A stretch of 64,000 nt of DNA. Source: Kalmusia sp. IMI 367209 (lineage: Eukaryota; Ascomycota; Dothideomycetes; Pleosporales; Didymosphaeriaceae). Shown in pieces: positions 12,093-23,234 of this stretch. The stretch is taken from positions 248,001 through 312,000 of the forward strand of contig JAPEUQ010000024.1 of NCBI GenBank assembly GCA_027946365.1, written 5' to 3'. The notes under the pieces are model-generated. The model was not told the origin of the DNA, ran no database searches, and worked only from the letters and a program-made list of their open reading frames with translations. Every line of letters begins with the position of its first letter. Positions within the stretch are counted from its first letter, which is position 1. Position numbers and translations under genes: made by a program.

Positions 12093-12856
12093 ATGGCGCC
12101 CCGCTCCTACTCGAAGACGTACAGCGTCCCCAAGCGTCCTTTCGAGTCAGCTCGTCTGTACGTATTAGTCTATGGCCACTGAGCGAGAGCGTGCTCCGCT
12201 TACGTCTGCGACTCTGGTTAATATTGGATTAGGGATACTGAGCTGAAGCTCGTTGGCGAGTATGGTCTGCGCAACAAGCGCGAGGTCTGGCGTGTCCAGT
12301 TGACTCTCTCTAAGATCCGTCGTGCTGCCCGGTATGTTTAATTGCTCGACTTCTGACTCTGAGTTACTAATGCGCGCGCAGTTCGCTCTTGACCCTCGAT
12401 GAGAAAGACCCCAAGCGCCTTTTCGAAGGCAATGCCCTCATTCGCCGGCTCGTCCGTGTCGGTGTGCTCGACGAGTCCCGCATGAAGCTCGATTACGTGC
12501 TGGCCCTCAAGATTGAGGACTTTTTGGAGCGTCGTCTCCAGACCTGCGTCTACAAGCTCGGCCTTGCGAAGTCCATCCACCACGCCCGTGTCCTCATCCG
12601 CCAGCGCCACATCCGGTAAGCACTCATTGAAGAGCACGGTCCGCATAGAATTGTCACTCACTAACTTCACAACAGCGTCGGCAAGCAGATCGTGAACGTT
12701 CCTTCTTTCATGGTCCGTCTCGACTCTCAGAAGCACATTGACTTCGCCCTCACCTCGCCGTTTGGTGGAGGTCGTCCTGGTCGTGTGCGGAGGAAGAAGG
12801 CCAAGGCTGCCGAGAAGGGTGGTGACGACGATGCTGGTGATGAGGACGAGGAGTAG
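12093..12856 (+). CDS. rps9: 40S ribosomal protein uS4 (S9)
   Basis: Four exons: 12093-12157, 12233-12331, 12382-12615 and 12676-12856. They join to 192 residues. The start [18 protein letters not shown], the S4 RNA-binding domain ([19 protein letters not shown] and [18 protein letters not shown]) and the end of the conserved part ([20 protein letters not shown]) are diagnostic. The C-terminal tail is Lys-rich then Asp/Glu-rich, as usual for eukaryotes. uS4 is a primary binder of 18S rRNA and sits near the mRNA entry and decoding site of the small subunit. Introns are 50-75 nt. It is head-to-head with eL21, so the two ribosomal subunit genes are probably co-regulated. Confidence 0.97.
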
Positions 12857-14052
12857 ATCACACGATCCGGGGTATGATTTCTACGGATGATGGGCGTTGG
12901 TCATGACGGGATGATATCTACGGGTTGATATCCTACCTTCCGATTCGGCATATCCAGCGTGCTCATAGTTTGGGGCAATGTCTACTTGCCATCCATGTAG
13001 CGCTGCTCACTCAAAAAATATTCAAATGCCATCATCTGTTCTCATGCTGGACGTCTCAATGTGCCCTCTATTCTTAATTCAATGATGTCGATGCACCTCG
13101 TACAACTTATGCCATGTTATCACGCAAGTCTGGCAACTATGCACAGTGCTATTAATATCAAAGATACTTCAAGCAGTCCCGTCTTATACGCAACAAAGCA
13201 GGTGACAGTAGAGGCTAATGCTTAAAGCGGGTTTGTCTGACTGTTTTATATCGCGTCTCACTTCGGAACATTCAAGGCAGGGTTGGACTGGGAGGACAGC
13301 AAGGCCGCTGCTGGGTGTCCCAGCCTTTTCGTTCACATGTCGTGCATGCAGTATCTGGACATCTCTATGATATATGAAAATACGCGATGGTTGTGCATTC
13401 ACATTTTTGCTGATCATTCGAACATATGTTTGAGATAGTAAACCCTGGACAGGATAGCCCTATTTCTGGGTAATATACGAGAGACTCACTTCCGTTCATA
13501 CCGTCCTAGGCTGCAAGAGCTTGCGACCCCTTCTCTGCACGCTGGATTAGATTGGGAACGTAGTGATTGATAATTTTGGAATGATAACCCATCATACACT
13601 TCAACCCACGTATTACTGTATTAATTTACTAAGAGAGAGCTTAAATTGTTCTTGTCGTGTTCAGTGAGGTGGTGAGAACGCCGTTCGGAAGTATTTCTCG
13701 TGTACAACCCAAAAAATTTGTCCCTCTCAAGTCTGCTTAATTCTACGACGTAGCATATGAGGCGACCACAGTCGTTGATTTCTTGAAGATACAATAGAGC
13801 GCACAAATAATAGAACACAAATTTTGGGGATTCACGAAGTGGCACTCTGGTTGATGGTGGAGTTGGTAGCGTGGCAGTCGCGCGATTGGTCCCTAAACGA
13901 GTCTTGGCAGATTTAGGCCACAGAACTTTCCTTCGCTCACCACTCGCCCCTCGCCTTTTGAACCGCCAGCGCCTTCGATCACTCGCTCAATCCATCGACA
14001 ACGATTCCACATCGCCAACCTAGGAACTTAAACTCACCTTCAAATCGTCAAG
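12857..14052. other. Intergenic region
   Basis: No supportable gene; the frames at 13184-13417 and 13621-13845 (-) have no family resemblance. The last 150 bp before 14053 are pyrimidine-rich and C-rich, consistent with the leader of the downstream ribosomal-protein gene. Confidence 0.5.
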
Positions 14053-14577
14053 ATGGTGAGTGCTGCTTTTTACCGGTCTCGCATGCGCTGGTGAGAGGCT
14101 CGAGACGGGCGTACATGCGACTGTCCGCATTTGCCCCGAATCTTGCTCCTGCGCTCGTGTGCTACATTCTAGCACCTACAACCGCTGTCACCGTCGGATC
14201 TGTGCTGATTTTCGTTTCTAGGTTCTCGCAGTTGATCTCCTCAACCCCACCCCGGCCGCGTACGCTCCCACCTCCCGAATGCTTCTACTCGCCGTAGGTA
14301 CTAACATTTGATGCAGTGAGGCCAAGAAGCACAAGCTCAAGACTCTCGTGCCCGCTCCCCGCTCTTTCTTCATGGACGTCAAGTGCCCCGGCTGCTTTAC
14401 CATTACTACCGTCTTCTCGCACGCAAACACAGTCGTCGTCTGCCAGGGCTGCTCGCAAGTCCTGTAAGTCACACGACATCGATATAACGAAAGGATATAT
14501 GCTAATAGAAGGACAGGTGCCAACCGACGGGTGGTAAGGCACGGTTGACCGAGGGCTGCTCTTTCCGAAGGAAGTAG
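14053..14577 (+). CDS. rps27: 40S ribosomal protein eS27
   Basis: Four exons: 14053-14055, 14222-14259, 14317-14463 and 14517-14577. They join to 82 residues, the usual length. The first exon is only the ATG, followed by a 166-nt intron. The protein starts [10 protein letters not shown] and carries the zinc ribbon CPGC...CQGC (Cys37, Cys40, Cys56, Cys59) before the terminal [17 protein letters not shown]. eS27 binds zinc and lies on the platform side of the 40S subunit. All introns are GT-AG and the phases close exactly. The ATG-only exon means start-codon recognition depends on splicing, so simple ORF searches miss the N-terminus. Confidence 0.96.
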
Positions 14578-15458
14578 ACGTCACTAGGACAACGGCAGCG
14601 GAGGATTGACGGTTCGACGGTTCACGATGATGATGATAATGGGATAAGGTGCAGATCTCATATGGATCCGATCGACTCGACCGTAGGATAGAAGAGGGAT
14701 CTTTCTCGACTCGAGTCAAGCCAAAATCAAAACGGGAGTTCCGGATATCTAGCGTTGATCTCGGCTACCCTTTCTCTCCATGTTTCTTATGTTCGGCATG
14801 CGTTTCTACAGCTTTCATGTACATGCATGTGGGAGGCGAGATAGCATTTCAGAGCTTCGGATCAATCGTCCGAGGGCGAGGACTGGGTTGCATATCGAGG
14901 ATGTCTCCGCCTGCAACAGTCCTTTGTAAAATCGAACAACCAGTTCCTCACGCTCGTTCATCGCTGAGATGCTTGTCCAAGTGACATATTATGTCTCTCC
15001 ATGGAGACTGTCTATTGATGGTACTTTCCACTACGTCCCACCGCTCTATGACACCCAGAGTGGGATCGTGACATCGTGACATATGTCTTGCGCTTTACCC
15101 ATATGAGCAGGAGAGGGGTCTAGCTGCATAGTCCTAACCAGCCGTGGAGAACCGCGGTTCGAGATGCTTGTCCACTGCTTTAACCTGCATGCCGCATGAC
15201 AATAAAACCATAGTTTCGCCGATCTCCGACGTGGAAACTAAGTCAGTCATCCCACGATATAAACAAACAGGTCGAACCTCAACCTTTACCAACAGGTTTT
15301 TCCCTCGCCCGAACGCAGCACGGTCCTTAGTCGTAGTATTGCCTTATCATTGGCGCCTATCCGCGATTCAGCTTCCCGAGCCCCGACGTCATCCAACCAA
15401 AGCGAGCCGCGGGATCCAGCCCTGTGCCCTAACTAAAAACCACAAGAGAAAATAAAAC
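14578..15458. other. Intergenic region
   Basis: No gene recognised. Short frames at 14649-14984 and 15144-15455 (+) have no resemblance to known families. The region carries the 3' end of eS27 and the promoter of the aldolase gene. Confidence 0.5.
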
Positions 15459-16754
15459 ATGGCTTCTCCACCGCAGGCCACCGAGTCGGAGATCTACATC
15501 CGCGAGTTTCTTGCGTCTAATCCGGCGCTAGATAAAGAATTCGGCGAGGTGGCTATCATGACGGATCGATATACGAACGAGGAGTGGGCGAAGCAGATTG
15601 CGGAGACGCAGAGAAAGGTGTTAGCCGAGGTGGAGAGTAGAGGAAGAGACGGGGATAGAGGATGGAAGTATGAGGCTCCGAAGACCGCGAGTAGGGAGCT
15701 TGCGAAGACGATTGATCATACGGTTTTGAAATTGGATGCGAAGGAGGCGGCCATTGATGCGCTGTGTGCCGAAGCTAGGGTTGAGGGATTCAAGGTACGT
15801 AACGAAATGATTTGTAGAAGAGAGAGTTATGGTAGCTAGCAGGATGTAGAACTATGTCATCAGATAAAAGCTGACGTGTAACAGAGTGTTTGTGTCCGTT
15901 TACCCTGGGTCCAGCGCTGCGTCAACAACCTCAAAGGCTCAGATGTGGTCGTAGCCTGCGTTGTAGGCTTCCACGAGGGCACCCAGGATACTTACGAGAA
16001 GCTCCATGAAGCCCGTGCTGCTGTCGCCGCAGGTGCAGCAGAGCTCGACGTGGTCCTCAACTACAGCATTCTCACCCGACATAACCGGCCATCTTCGCCT
16101 TCCCTCGCGCCCAGAGACTCAACAACGGACACGGTAACGGCGGCCAACACGGCCGCAAATGCCCGCCCTCGAGCCGGCACCGCTGCAACAGAAGGCCCGT
16201 ATTCCGTGCCCGGCGCCGTCTCTTCGATCGGCCAAGAAGATGAAGAAGAAGAAGAAGATATTCCTGATTATAGTTTCATATATAAGGAACTGGCATCCAT
16301 TCGCGCCCTCTGCCCCTCCCCCACCATCCTCAAGCTCATCCTCGAAACCTCGCAACTCGCAGACCATCAAATCCTTGCCGCGGCGCACCTCGCGGCTTCC
16401 GCAAACTACGACTTCATCAAGACCTCCACTGGTTTCAACGGGCCCGGCGCCACGCTTCCGCACGTGCAGCTCATGGTCACGGCGGCCGAGTACCTATCTA
16501 CCAAGACGAAAAGCAACGGCGGGAGCCCTGTGCGTGGTGGAGGGAAAAAGATGGAGGTCAAGGCCAGTGGCGGGATCAGAGGGCTGGAGGATGCGAGGCG
16601 GATGCTAGAGGCGGGAGCGACGCGGCTGGGGACGAGTTCTGGAGTGTGGATCATGCAGGAGGGCAGGAAGGTCGTGCAGGCCGAGGGGAGCGGGAAGGAG
16701 GCGAGGCCCGAGATGACGAGATTATATACAGACAACTCGGTGGGCGAGTATTGA
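15459..16754 (+). CDS. Deoxyribose-phosphate aldolase
   Basis: Two exons, 15459-15794 and 15885-16754, give 401 residues. The class I aldolase DeoC cleaves 2-deoxyribose-5-phosphate to glyceraldehyde-3-phosphate and acetaldehyde in deoxynucleoside breakdown. Visible signatures are TIDHTVLKLDA, VCVRLPWVQ, VVGFHEG, AAELDVVLNYSIL, the Schiff-base Lys in FIKTSTGF (about residue 291) and KASGGIRGLEDA. The TIM barrel is interrupted between LNYSIL and DYSFIYKELA (about residues 177-239) by some 60 residues rich in Ala, Thr, Pro and then Glu/Asp. An N-terminal extension of about 80 residues precedes the barrel. The extra length against the roughly 220-260 residues of bacterial DeoC comes from these two parts. 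One possible GT-AG pair inside the insert (58 nt) is not a multiple of three, so splicing it would break the frame. Confidence 0.93.
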
Positions 16755-17525
16755 GATGGGCTGTTGTGTGATGCACGGAGCGTGGTGTTATGGGTATTTG
16801 ATTTGCATTGGGATGCGCTTGGAGTGTGATACCACGGGAAGAAGGCATATAGATAGCATTAAGAGGTTTCATGGACTACACGCAATCTTGTGCACGATCT
16901 AGACAGAAGTATTCGTGTCTTGAGCCACTCGACCCTGCGTGATATTCACTCGGACAGCTAGCATATGAAGACTGTGGCTTTGTACGGTGCGAGTCCGTCA
17001 ACCAATTGATCAGCCTCATTCCACAGAGAGGGTGAGAAGGCCCGTATAAAGCTTTCACGTAAGCCTTTCGAAGGTAGCAACGCAAGTAGAGACACTGAAG
17101 GGGCAAGACTATGTATTCTATGACCAATAGGTCTGACTGCGAACCTAGCGATCTCATTCCAGCATATACTAAATCAGACTAAAGATGGCTTACATCCAAA
17201 GCTATCCAACCCGGATATTCAAGGACAGCCAATAATGGTTATGCACATTCGAAAGGTAAAATAGTAGGAACGTAAACAACAAGCGAGGCCAAAGCCAACG
17301 AGTTGACAAAAGCAGAACGAAAGAGTCAACTCAGTCGCCACAGCCTGTCGCGGCTGAGCGATCGAGGAGAACATAACGCGATGTTGTTCGAAAGCTTTTT
17401 CCTGCAGCGAGGAAATTCAGCAAAGTACAAAAGATATGAAGAAGGGTATTGTAAAGAAGGGCGACGTGGAGAAGAGTATGAGTCGTCTAATAAGTCGGGT
17501 TTCGAGATCGGCCGTAGATGGAGCA
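16755..17525. other. Intergenic region, convergent gene ends
   Basis: Lies between the 3' ends of the aldolase and rho3 genes. No gene recognised; the open frames are under 95 codons. It probably holds the two 3' UTRs. Confidence 0.5.
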
Positions 17526-18528
17526 TTACATGACAGTGCAGCTGCTGCTCTGGTCCTTGCTTGTCTTGACAGAGAGTGCAACACGGGCAGCTTCAGTAAA
17601 GGCCTCGTTGACGCCTCGGTTCTTCATGGCGGAGCATTCTGCGCATGCAAGTTAATGTGGAACCGAAACCTAAGATAGGAGGAACCTACCGAGGTATCTG
17701 AGGGCCTTGATCCTTTCTGCAACCTTGAGGCCTTCGTCGTACTGGATCATGGGCTTTTCGGGTTGTGCTTCCTCGTCATCTTCGTCCCGCTTCCGTAGAT
17801 CACACTTCAGCGCGACGAGCACGAGTTTAACGCCAGGGCAGTTCTCGGCGATCTCTCCTACCCACTTGGTCTCCACGTTCTCGAGTGAGTCGGGGGAGTC
17901 AACCTGTCAAGACGTGAGATAAGCGCCAACATGGATGAAAGGTGCCATACGCTAAAGCAAAGCATAATCGCGTGTGTGTCATCGTAGCTGAGTGACCGCA
18001 AGCGGTCGAATTCTTCCTGTCCAGCAGTGTCCCATAGGCTGAGCTCTACGTGTGTGTTGTCGATATAAATGTCTATGGATGTCAATACGAAGATGGGACG
18101 ACATGAGGCAGGGCGTCACGGACCGTGTACATAGTTCTCTGTGCAGTAGTGTCAGTACGTGTAGAGTGCAAGAGTGCGCAAAGTTCTTACCAAAAACTGT
18201 GGGCTCGCTGCAGGGTGTGCGGTCAATGCAAGGCGCCAGAGTCGGTGGAGGAGGCGACTTACTATACTGTGGGGAAGTACCTGCAGCACGCAGTGGTTAG
18301 CCGACATGGTGTCTACCGATATGCCATGGGAGCGCCTGGAGACACACGTACCCTCTCGTGAACACATTAAGCAATGATGTCTTGCCGCATGCACCGTCGC
18401 CGCTGTAGGAAGCAGTTAGCCCAGGCTGTCACGACCCTCACCCCTCTTCACAAGAGTTGGGCAGGAAGCGCGACGTACAGAAGCACTAGCTTGCGCTGCA
18501 CGGACTTTGTTCCACCACAGAGCGGCAT
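17526..18528 (-). CDS. rho3: Rho-family small GTPase Rho3
   Basis: Eight exons: 18528-18479, 18402-18352, 18280-18263, 18207-18191, 18138-18124, 18072-17951, 17903-17690 and 17638-17526. They total 600 nt, 199 residues. Exons 3, 4 and 5 are micro-exons of 18, 17 and 15 nt. Every junction is GT-AG and keeps frame. The protein shows the P-loop GDGACGKT (18-25), effector loop YFPTVYEPTVFENY, DTAGQE (65-70), a KCDL base-specificity motif, ECSA, and a prenylation box CTVM at the end. The start MPLCGG and the acidic insert after KCDLRKRD match Rho3 rather than Rho1, Rho4 or Cdc42. Rho3 acts at the plasma membrane in polarised secretion and hyphal growth. The introns between the micro-exons are 51-76 nt. 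Confidence 0.95.
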
Positions 18529-19373
18529 CGCGGAGGTCTGGGGTCGTCGCAGCGATGGATTCGCACTGGTGGTTTAGGGACAAGAGCGCTTGCGCAGGTA
18601 GTACGGAGGATGGCGGTCGCTGGCTCGGCGGGGCGTGAGGGAGGACAACGAGAGTCGCACGGATCGAGGGAGCGAGCGGAGGGCGGTTAAGGATGTCGAG
18701 AGAGAAGGCGAGGCGCTCCAGAGCCGGGCTGGAGTCGCAGATGGGACGGATGGCGAACGAGCCTACTAGGATGTGTTAGTCTAGGCGTTCGCCTCTCAAC
18801 CATCAATTCGCCGGGCACGCCGCGGACGGGGCGCACGCTGGCACCTCCAGACTCGGACGCCCAATGCGCGCTTGCGGGCGCACTCACGGAGAGACGGTAC
18901 CTAGCTGTTGATGGTAGCGATGCTGCGTGTATAGGAATTGTCGAGGTGCGATGAGGGCGAGACAGCCAGCGCTGAGCAGGTAGGTGTAGAAGACTCATGG
19001 CTCCAGGGCTGAGCCAACTGGCCTACCAACCACCCAGCCAGCACATGCGCGTACCTGCTTTCGCATGCCAACAAACCATCAGCACTACCACCATCAGCCG
19101 TCAACACCGGCGCAACTCATTGCAAAATTTGACTGCAAACCCTACCAGCCCAGCGCCATGAACCAAGAAAGGGCTCGGGAAACATGCCACCCGCATCTTC
19201 TAGCGGAAGCAGCACCCCACGGTTCACCTGCGGTAGCTTGCTTTCTAGTTCAATTTGCTTGCTTGCTCTTATCTCCAAGGCCCAGCACAAGGTCCCTGTG
19301 AATGTAGGGAATGCGGTTGATGTCAACATATCCGAACACGGATTTCGTAATCATGATTATGTACTTTCGGCGA

Positions 19374-19404
<31 letters not shown>

Positions 19405-19729
19405 AATCAATCAATCAATTAATCAACCAACCAATCGCCGCAGGCTTCACGTAAACTGGAGCATAGGTGTTGCGACGGAACATTTGCGCAGCTACATACC
19501 GTGAAGGCCCCTCCATCGCGGCTGACTAAGGCGGGGCGGCCGGGAGCCTCGCCTACTACAACATAGGCAACCGCAACCATCTCACCCGTGTAGCTTCGCG
19601 CTTCTCACTGCTCGCTTCTGGCTTCCCACCACTCCGTCTGTTCATTGTCCCGTCCTCAATCCAGCTCAACTGCTAGGGGCCGTTGGATACCCTCGACTCA
19701 CACAATACGGACGGCCTTTACCGCCAAAC
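18529..19729. other. Divergent intergenic region between rho3 and csn2
   Basis: Contains both promoters. GC-rich near rho3. A CT/AATC compound microsatellite lies at 19374-19435. Short frames on both strands (up to 106 codons) have no family resemblance. Confidence 0.5.
19374..19435 (+). repeat. Compound (CT)n/(AATC)n microsatellite
   Basis: 27 bp of CT repeats (19374-19400) directly followed by about 35 bp of imperfect AATC units. It lies 295 bp or more upstream of the csn2 start, so it may be part of the promoter or leader. Confidence 0.9.
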
Positions 19730-21469
19730 ATGTCTGACGACGATGATTTCATGCAGGACTCCGACCAGGAGGAGTAAGTACAGCTAATGTCACTTGCAAG
19801 CTCACGCTGACGGTTTCCAGCTATGACTTCGAATACGAGGACGACGATGACGAGCAAAGCGGTGATGTCGACATCGAGAATAAATACTATAATGCGAAGC
19901 AGCTGAAGGGCGATGAGCCCGAGGCGGCCATCGACGAATTCTTGGGCATCCCTGCGCTGGAGGAGGAAAAGGGCGATTGGTATGCTGCGGCACGCTCAAC
20001 GATAGAGCATGGCTGACGGGGCATAGGGGTTTCAAAGGGCTCAAGCAGGCCATCAAGCTCGAATTCAAGCTTGCGCGGTACGACCAGGTTGGTAGCTCAC
20101 CTGCCACCGCACGTCTCACGTTTAACATGAGCACAGGCCGTAGAACACTACAAAGAGCTTCTTACATACGTGAAATCGGCCGTCACTCGCAACTACTCTG
20201 AAAAATCCATCAACAATATGCTAGACTTCATCGAGAAGGCTGCTGAAGACCCGGACGCGTACCGCTGCATGGAGAGGTTCTACGCTCTCACGCTTGATAC
20301 CTTCCAAAGTACCAATAACGAGCGGCTCTGGTTGAAGACAAACATCAAGCTGGCTAGACTCTGGCTTGATCGAAAAGAATACCGTCAGCTCACCGAGAAG
20401 GTCCGGGAATTGCACAAGGCATGCCAGAAAGAAGACGGAACCGATGATCCGAGCAAAGGCACTTACTCGCTGGAGGTCTATTCTTTGGAAATCCTCATGT
20501 ATGCTGACACGCGTAACAACAAGCGCCTCAAGGTTCGTTTCATTATCCCTATTCTATCTGCTCATGCATATTCATCTCATCATCCGACAGGCTCTCTACC
20601 AACGAGCACTCAAGGTCAAATCAGCGGTCCCACATCCCAAGATTATGGGGATCATCCGCGAATGCGGTGGCAAGATGCACATGAGCGAAGGTAAGGATCA
20701 GGCTGCCCAGACCTGCAGCAAAGACTGATTGGCTGCAGAGAATTGGAAGGGGGCACAGAGCGACTTTTTCGAGAGCTTCCGAAACTACGACGAGGCTGGA
20801 TCTCTCCAACGAATCCAGGTGCTCAAGTACCTGGTGCTCGCGACCATGCTGTCGGGCCCCAACATTAATCCCTTTGATTCCCAGGAGACCAAGCCGTACC
20901 AGAATGACCCTCGAATTTCCACCATGACGGACCTGGTAAATGCTTACCAGCGCGAGGACATTCACGATTATGAGAAGATCCTCAAGAATAACCAGGACCT
21001 GCTCAAAGATCCCTTCATTGCGGAGAACATTGACGAAGTCACACGAAATGTGAGGACCAAGGCCGTGGTGAAGCTGGTTGCGCCCTACACTCGTTTCACG
21101 CTCGCTTTCATTTCAAAGCAACTCAAGATCTCCCTCTCCGAGGTTCAGGATATAGTGGGCTACCTGATCGTAGACAAACGCCTGCGCGGCAAGATCAACC
21201 AGCAGACTGGTACGGTGGAGATCGAGAGCAGCACAGACATGGATCGGGTGCAGGCCATGGAGGAGTGGAGCGCTGCCATTGGATCTCTGTGGGCTACGGT
21301 CTTGAACGAGGGAGACGGGTTCAAGTCGGATGATGGCGCTTCGCAGTTTCCCCCTAGCGGTGGTGGGCCAATGATACAACCGAGCCTCAATGGTCTAGGA
21401 TCCAAACATGGACGTGCCCCAAAGGGCAAGGGTCCAGGACGACTGCTCGGTGCGGGAAGCAAAGGATGA
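19730..21469 (+). CDS. csn2: COP9 signalosome subunit 2
   Basis: Six exons: 19730-19773, 19821-19979, 20027-20087, 20137-20532, 20591-20690 and 20739-21469. They give 496 residues. The acidic start [15 protein letters not shown], then [64 protein letters not shown] and [15 protein letters not shown] are characteristic of CSN2. A PCI domain (winged helix near [30 protein letters not shown]) lies at about residues 290-420. CSN2 contacts the cullin-RING ligase while the signalosome removes Nedd8; in filamentous fungi the complex affects development and light responses. The last 60 residues are Gly/Pro/Lys-rich, an extension beyond the animal protein. Introns are 47-58 nt and all phases agree. 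Confidence 0.96.
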
Positions 21470-22148
21470 CTTGCAGGTACTGTCCGCGAGCCATGCACAG
21501 GTAACCAATGACTAGGGATCCGGGAGGAGACCACGGGACCTGGGGTTCCACATCACCGTCCACGGAGGCTTTTCTGGCCTGATGGATTGAAACATGCGGC
21601 CCAGGTTTTTCAGAAGCAGAGGGCACGGTTGGTCACGCAGGTAGCACAAAGGCAAGAGTTTCCTTTTCAAAGCGAGCGATGGCGTCTTGAGCAGGAGCCG
21701 GAGGCGGAGTTGTTCGGGAGTAGGGCTGCACGTCGGCTACACGGCAGTCATGAGCAGACTTGTATGTAACATGGCCTCGTTTCTGTGTAGTAGCCATAGG
21801 AACCGATTGCACGGATGTCCGGGCGCCCTCAGCCATTGCGCCCCACCTGGTGTTTGTGACGGGTTGGAATGAGCCGACCGTGACCTCAGGCCGCGATACA
21901 GGTCTGCGGAATCAATGCAGAGGGAGGTGAGCGACCCGGGGAAGCGGGAAGTCTCGAGTGCCTGGGACACCCCACGCAATGCTTCTCCTTTGAGCCATAG
22001 CCGACCTCGGCTGCAGCATGTTGACGATGAAGCCCGCGCGTCAAGCAGTTTCTTTTGTTGCGCCACCCGATTACGAGCGAATCACGCGTTGCATCGGGGG
22101 AGGGGGAGAGACAGGAGGCAGTATGCGAGGCGTCGAGTCTGGGGCACT

Positions 22149-22173
22149 GTGAGATCTCTGTGAGATCTCTGTG
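22149..22173 (+). repeat. Tandem 11-bp duplication
   Basis: Two exact copies of GTGAGATCTCT followed by GTG. Each copy contains the palindrome AGAGATCTCT minus its first two bases, so the pair is also partly self-complementary. No function can be assigned. Confidence 0.7.
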
Positions 22174-23150
22174 GAAGGCGGTTTCCACGCCATGAATGAC
22201 GAGCAGCGCCCGCACACTCCATGAATTCCCATGTTCTTCCCGTGCCGCCATTCACTAGCTGCAGGCCACAGGTGCGGGTCCTCGGGAGCGTGCGTGCTGG
22301 GAACCGCTCCCCTCAGGCCAGTCTGCGGTCCGGCATCGTGACGGTCCATGGCGAGCGAGGAACAGAGAGTCATTTGTCCCGTGCTCTTACTGTAATACCG
22401 TGTGGTGCTGGCTGCTCTCCGTCGTCGTATGGCTCCACTGTTCGCAAACGCCCGCTGATGCTCGGCGGCGTCTTGCTTGCCAGGGCTAGGTGCGTGCTTG
22501 CTACTCATGCGTGCCTCGCCCACGACCGCCCCAGCGGTTCTTGATTTTTCTTTTGCTCGAGAAGACGCAGGCGCTGGCTGGCTGACTGGATGGCTGGCCG
22601 CCCTGGGGGACGGGCTCTGCGCTCTCACTGCGTCTCCCTCTTGTGCTCCACTCGCGTTCCCCTCTCGCTCCGGTTTCACATCAGCAGCCCCATCCTTCGA
22701 TGTGCATGAGGCGTCGTTAGCCCTGATTGAGATCGATACAGTGACTTCTCCAAGCTCCTGGTGCAACCCACACCGGCCCAGGGCGAGGTGTCGCCGGCGC
22801 ATCTGTGCCTGGCAGCAGAGGGTCGAACGGTCCCCAGCCCCGTAGATCGCAGTGTTTCCCTGATATATTGGGGGTGCCCCTGAACAGAGGCAAGTAGCAC
22901 AATAACGACCACAGCTCCAGCCGTCGGACGCGGCATCTGCGCCTACAAAGAGACTGCCTTCTCCTCCTCGTCCTCGTCCTTCTCACCCGACGGAGCTCGT
23001 GGACAAGCTAGCCTTCACTGTGTTTGCCGAGTTCTGCTGTGCAATCGCCCGTCCAATTGCCTGCCGCTCGAGCCCGTCACGCTGCGAACCTAGGGCCCTC
23101 TTCCCCATCGCCGACAGAAGGGCGCTCCCTCCCATCCCGTCCGCGACGAG

Positions 23151-23188
23151 CGAAGAAAAAGAAGAACCAGAAGAAGAAGAAGAAGAAG
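23151..23188 (+). repeat. Purine-rich GAA tract in 5' leader
   Basis: An imperfect GAA-rich run about 45-85 bp upstream of the otubain start codon. It is probably in the transcribed leader. On paper it encodes poly-Lys or poly-Glu in overlapping spurious frames. Confidence 0.7.
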
Positions 23189-23234
23189 CTCGCCGTCCTC
23201 GCCGCACTCGCCGCATCCTCGACGTCCTCCCGCC

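Larger units (their letters stand above)
21470..23234. other. GC-rich intergenic region
   Basis: No supportable gene. Long frames on both strands here (up to 243 codons) are Arg/Pro/Ser/Ala-rich and overlap one another, as expected in GC-rich DNA. It holds a tandem GTGAGATCTCT pair (22149-22173) and, just before the otubain start, a purine-rich GAA tract (23151-23188). Confidence 0.45.

Noticed and set aside
15150..15175. B-box-like GGTTCGAGATG suggesting a tRNA
   Set aside because: No A box or acceptor stem can be drawn around it, and the trailing CC is missing.
19401..19435. AATC repeats considered as a CRISPR-like array
   Set aside because: Four-base units without spacers: a plain microsatellite in a eukaryotic genome.
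22071..22802. 243-codon frame on the minus strand
   Set aside because: Low-complexity Ala/Pro/Ser/Arg composition in a GC-rich spacer, with plus-strand frames of similar length over it.
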